Positions 7,871 through 8,207 of a stretch of 8,207 nucleotides of DNA are shown piece by piece (the first letter of the stretch is position 1; the number at the start of each line of letters is the position of its first letter). The notes beneath the pieces were generated by a model. It had not been told where the DNA came from, did not search any database, and worked only from the letters and a program-made list of their open reading frames with translations. The position numbers and the translations under genes were made by a program. The stretch lies in assembly GCA_016793585.1 (NCBI GenBank), contig JAEUJR010000788.1:1-8207 (forward strand), given 5' to 3'. This DNA is from Archangium sp. (lineage in GTDB: Bacteria > Myxococcota > Myxococcia > Myxococcales > Myxococcaceae).

Positions 7871-7872
7871 GG
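7853..7872 (+). promoter_or_regulatory. Two possible ribosome binding sites for the small exported protein
   Basis: GGAG at 7853-7856 lies 10 bases before ATG 7867. GAGG at 7869-7872 lies 6 bases before the in-frame ATG 7879. The first start overlaps the preceding stop (ATGA); the second would trim four residues from the signal peptide and leave an 8-base gap. Both give a functional-looking signal sequence, so the start is undecided, with ATG 7867 chosen because of the overlap pattern at the other junctions. Confidence 0.45.
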
Positions 7873-8118
7873 CCCGCAATGCGTCTGGTGATGGCGATGG
7901 TGGTGCTGGTCAGCGCTGCGGCTCTCGCGCAGGCTCCGGCGGGTGGCGGCAAGAAGAAGAAGGTCATTCGCCTCGACGCCATCACCGTCGAGGGCCGCAT
8001 TCAGAAACCTCAGGCGTTCTACATTCTGCAGCGCTCCACCTTGAACTTCGACGAGCTGAACCGCGCCGAGACGTTCATTCCCAAGGTCGAGAAGAGCGTC
8101 GAGAAAGAGGCGTTCTGA
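7867..8118 (+). CDS. Small exported protein of unknown family, in the GltF/NfsF position
   Basis: The 83-aa product starts at ATG 7867 (ATGA overlap with the lipoprotein stop) or ATG 7879. The N-terminus is a signal peptide with a hydrophobic core LVMAMVVLVSAAALA and predicted cleavage before Gln22, leaving a mature protein of about 62 residues. That mature part opens with a Gly-rich stretch and four lysines (GGGKKKK), followed by a likely beta-strand pair (VIRLDAITVEGRIQKPQAFY) and a charged, probably helical end (FIPKVEKSVEKEAF). No cysteines or lipobox are present. The overlap, codon use and signal sequence make it a real gene rather than a chance frame. It is the last gene of the visible operon, following C-, D- and E-like genes, so it may be the F component, a poorly characterised part of the Glt and Nfs sets. 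I do not recognise the family from sequence, and a novel small periplasmic partner is equally possible. Confidence 0.8.
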   Translation: MRPAMRLVMAMVVLVSAAALAQAPAGGGKKKKVIRLDAITVEGRIQKPQAFYILQRSTLNFDELNRAETFIPKVEKSVEKEAF

Positions 8119-8128
8119 TCCTTGTGGG

Positions 8129-8145
8129 AGCCCCTGTTCGGGGTT
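8129..8145 (+). other. Short hairpin 11 bases after the last gene, without a T tract
   Basis: AGCCCC at 8129-8134 can pair with GGGGTT at 8140-8145 around a five-base loop (one G-T wobble). It follows the stop at 8118 closely, as a terminator would, but the bases after it (AGGAATCGACC) are not T-rich. It may be an attenuating or transcript-protecting stem, or chance. Confidence 0.3.
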
Positions 8146-8185
8146 AGGAATCGACCTTCGTTTTCCACGAAATCAACGGTTTTCA

Positions 8186-8204
8186 GCGGCGGAACTTCTG
8201 CCGC
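8186..8204 (+). other. Stable hairpin near the window end, possible terminator stem
   Basis: GCGGCGGA at 8186-8193 pairs with TCTGCCGC at 8197-8204 around a three-base loop, with one G-T wobble. It is the strongest stem in the non-coding stretch. Only three bases (GAT) remain after it, so whether a T tract follows cannot be seen. On the minus strand the stem would be followed by TGAAAACC, which is not a terminator tail. Confidence 0.4.
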
Positions 8205-8207
8205 GAT

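Larger units (their letters stand above)
8119..8207. other. Non-coding stretch after the operon genes, up to the window edge
   Basis: These 89 bases are about 55% GC, lower than the coding part, with a locally AT-richer core near 8147-8185. No credible frame continues through them. They hold three inverted repeats: 8129-8145, 8157-8171 (TTCGT/ACGAA) and 8186-8204 (8-bp stem). The drop in GC and break in the overlapping gene chain suggest an operon end or a regulatory spacer before the next gene. No confident -35/-10 pair was found. Confidence 0.5.

Noticed and set aside
6023..7879. Minus-strand open frame of 618 codons with many Leu-Gly-Phe repeats
   Set aside because: The apparent repeats are the reverse complement of the Lys/Ala/Glu repeat in the lipoprotein gene. 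There is no start context and no independent evidence of coding.
7839..8147. Alternative + strand frame of 102 codons overlapping the small exported protein
   Set aside because: Its product is low in hydrophobic order and has no signal peptide, whereas the other frame has a proper signal sequence, a 4-base stop/start overlap and a ribosome site.

Overview
The window reads as a GC-rich (roughly 64-65% by eye) bacterial chromosome segment, most likely from a myxobacterium or other member of the Myxococcota (the former Deltaproteobacteria). The reasons are the codon use (strong G/C at third positions, frequent GTG/TTG starts) and a run of exported TPR proteins whose order and architecture match the Glt (gliding motility) and Nfs (spore coat) envelope machineries known from Myxococcus xanthus. 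No RNA gene, mobile element or CRISPR array is visible.

Layout, all on the + strand: (1) 2-190, the last 62 codons of an unrecognised protein. (2) 211-2586, an exported TPR plus coiled-coil protein of 791 aa (GltC/NfsC-like). (3) 2583-6053, an exported protein of 1156 aa built mainly from BamD/YbgF-type TPRs (GltD/NfsD-like). (4) 6050-7870, a 606-aa lipoprotein with a Pro/Ala-rich linker, a TPR domain and a long TolA-like Lys/Ala/Glu helix (GltE/NfsE-like). (5) 7867-8118, an 83-aa small exported protein in the position where the F component would be expected. (6) 8119-8207, a non-coding stretch that is poorer in GC and contains three small inverted repeats.

Genes 2 to 5 overlap one another by 4 bases at each junction, and each upstream gene carries the next gene's Shine-Dalgarno sequence inside its last codons. 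They are therefore almost certainly one translationally coupled operon. All four products carry an export signal, one of them with a lipobox. The sensible reading is a set of periplasmic and outer-membrane scaffold proteins for a trans-envelope complex. In the known Glt and Nfs systems such scaffolds are powered by a TolQR/ExbBD-like motor (AglRQS) through TonB-like proteins (GltG/GltJ). No motor or TonB-like gene lies in this window, so whether the system serves gliding, spore coat export or a third paralogous function cannot be decided here.

The most distinctive structures are four complete 54-base tandem repeats plus a partial fifth in the lipoprotein gene, encoding an 18-residue unit that equals five alpha-helical turns; a run of TPRs at exactly 37-residue spacing in the large protein; a lone CX4C cysteine pair in the lipoprotein; and the small fourth protein, whose family I do not recognise with certainty.
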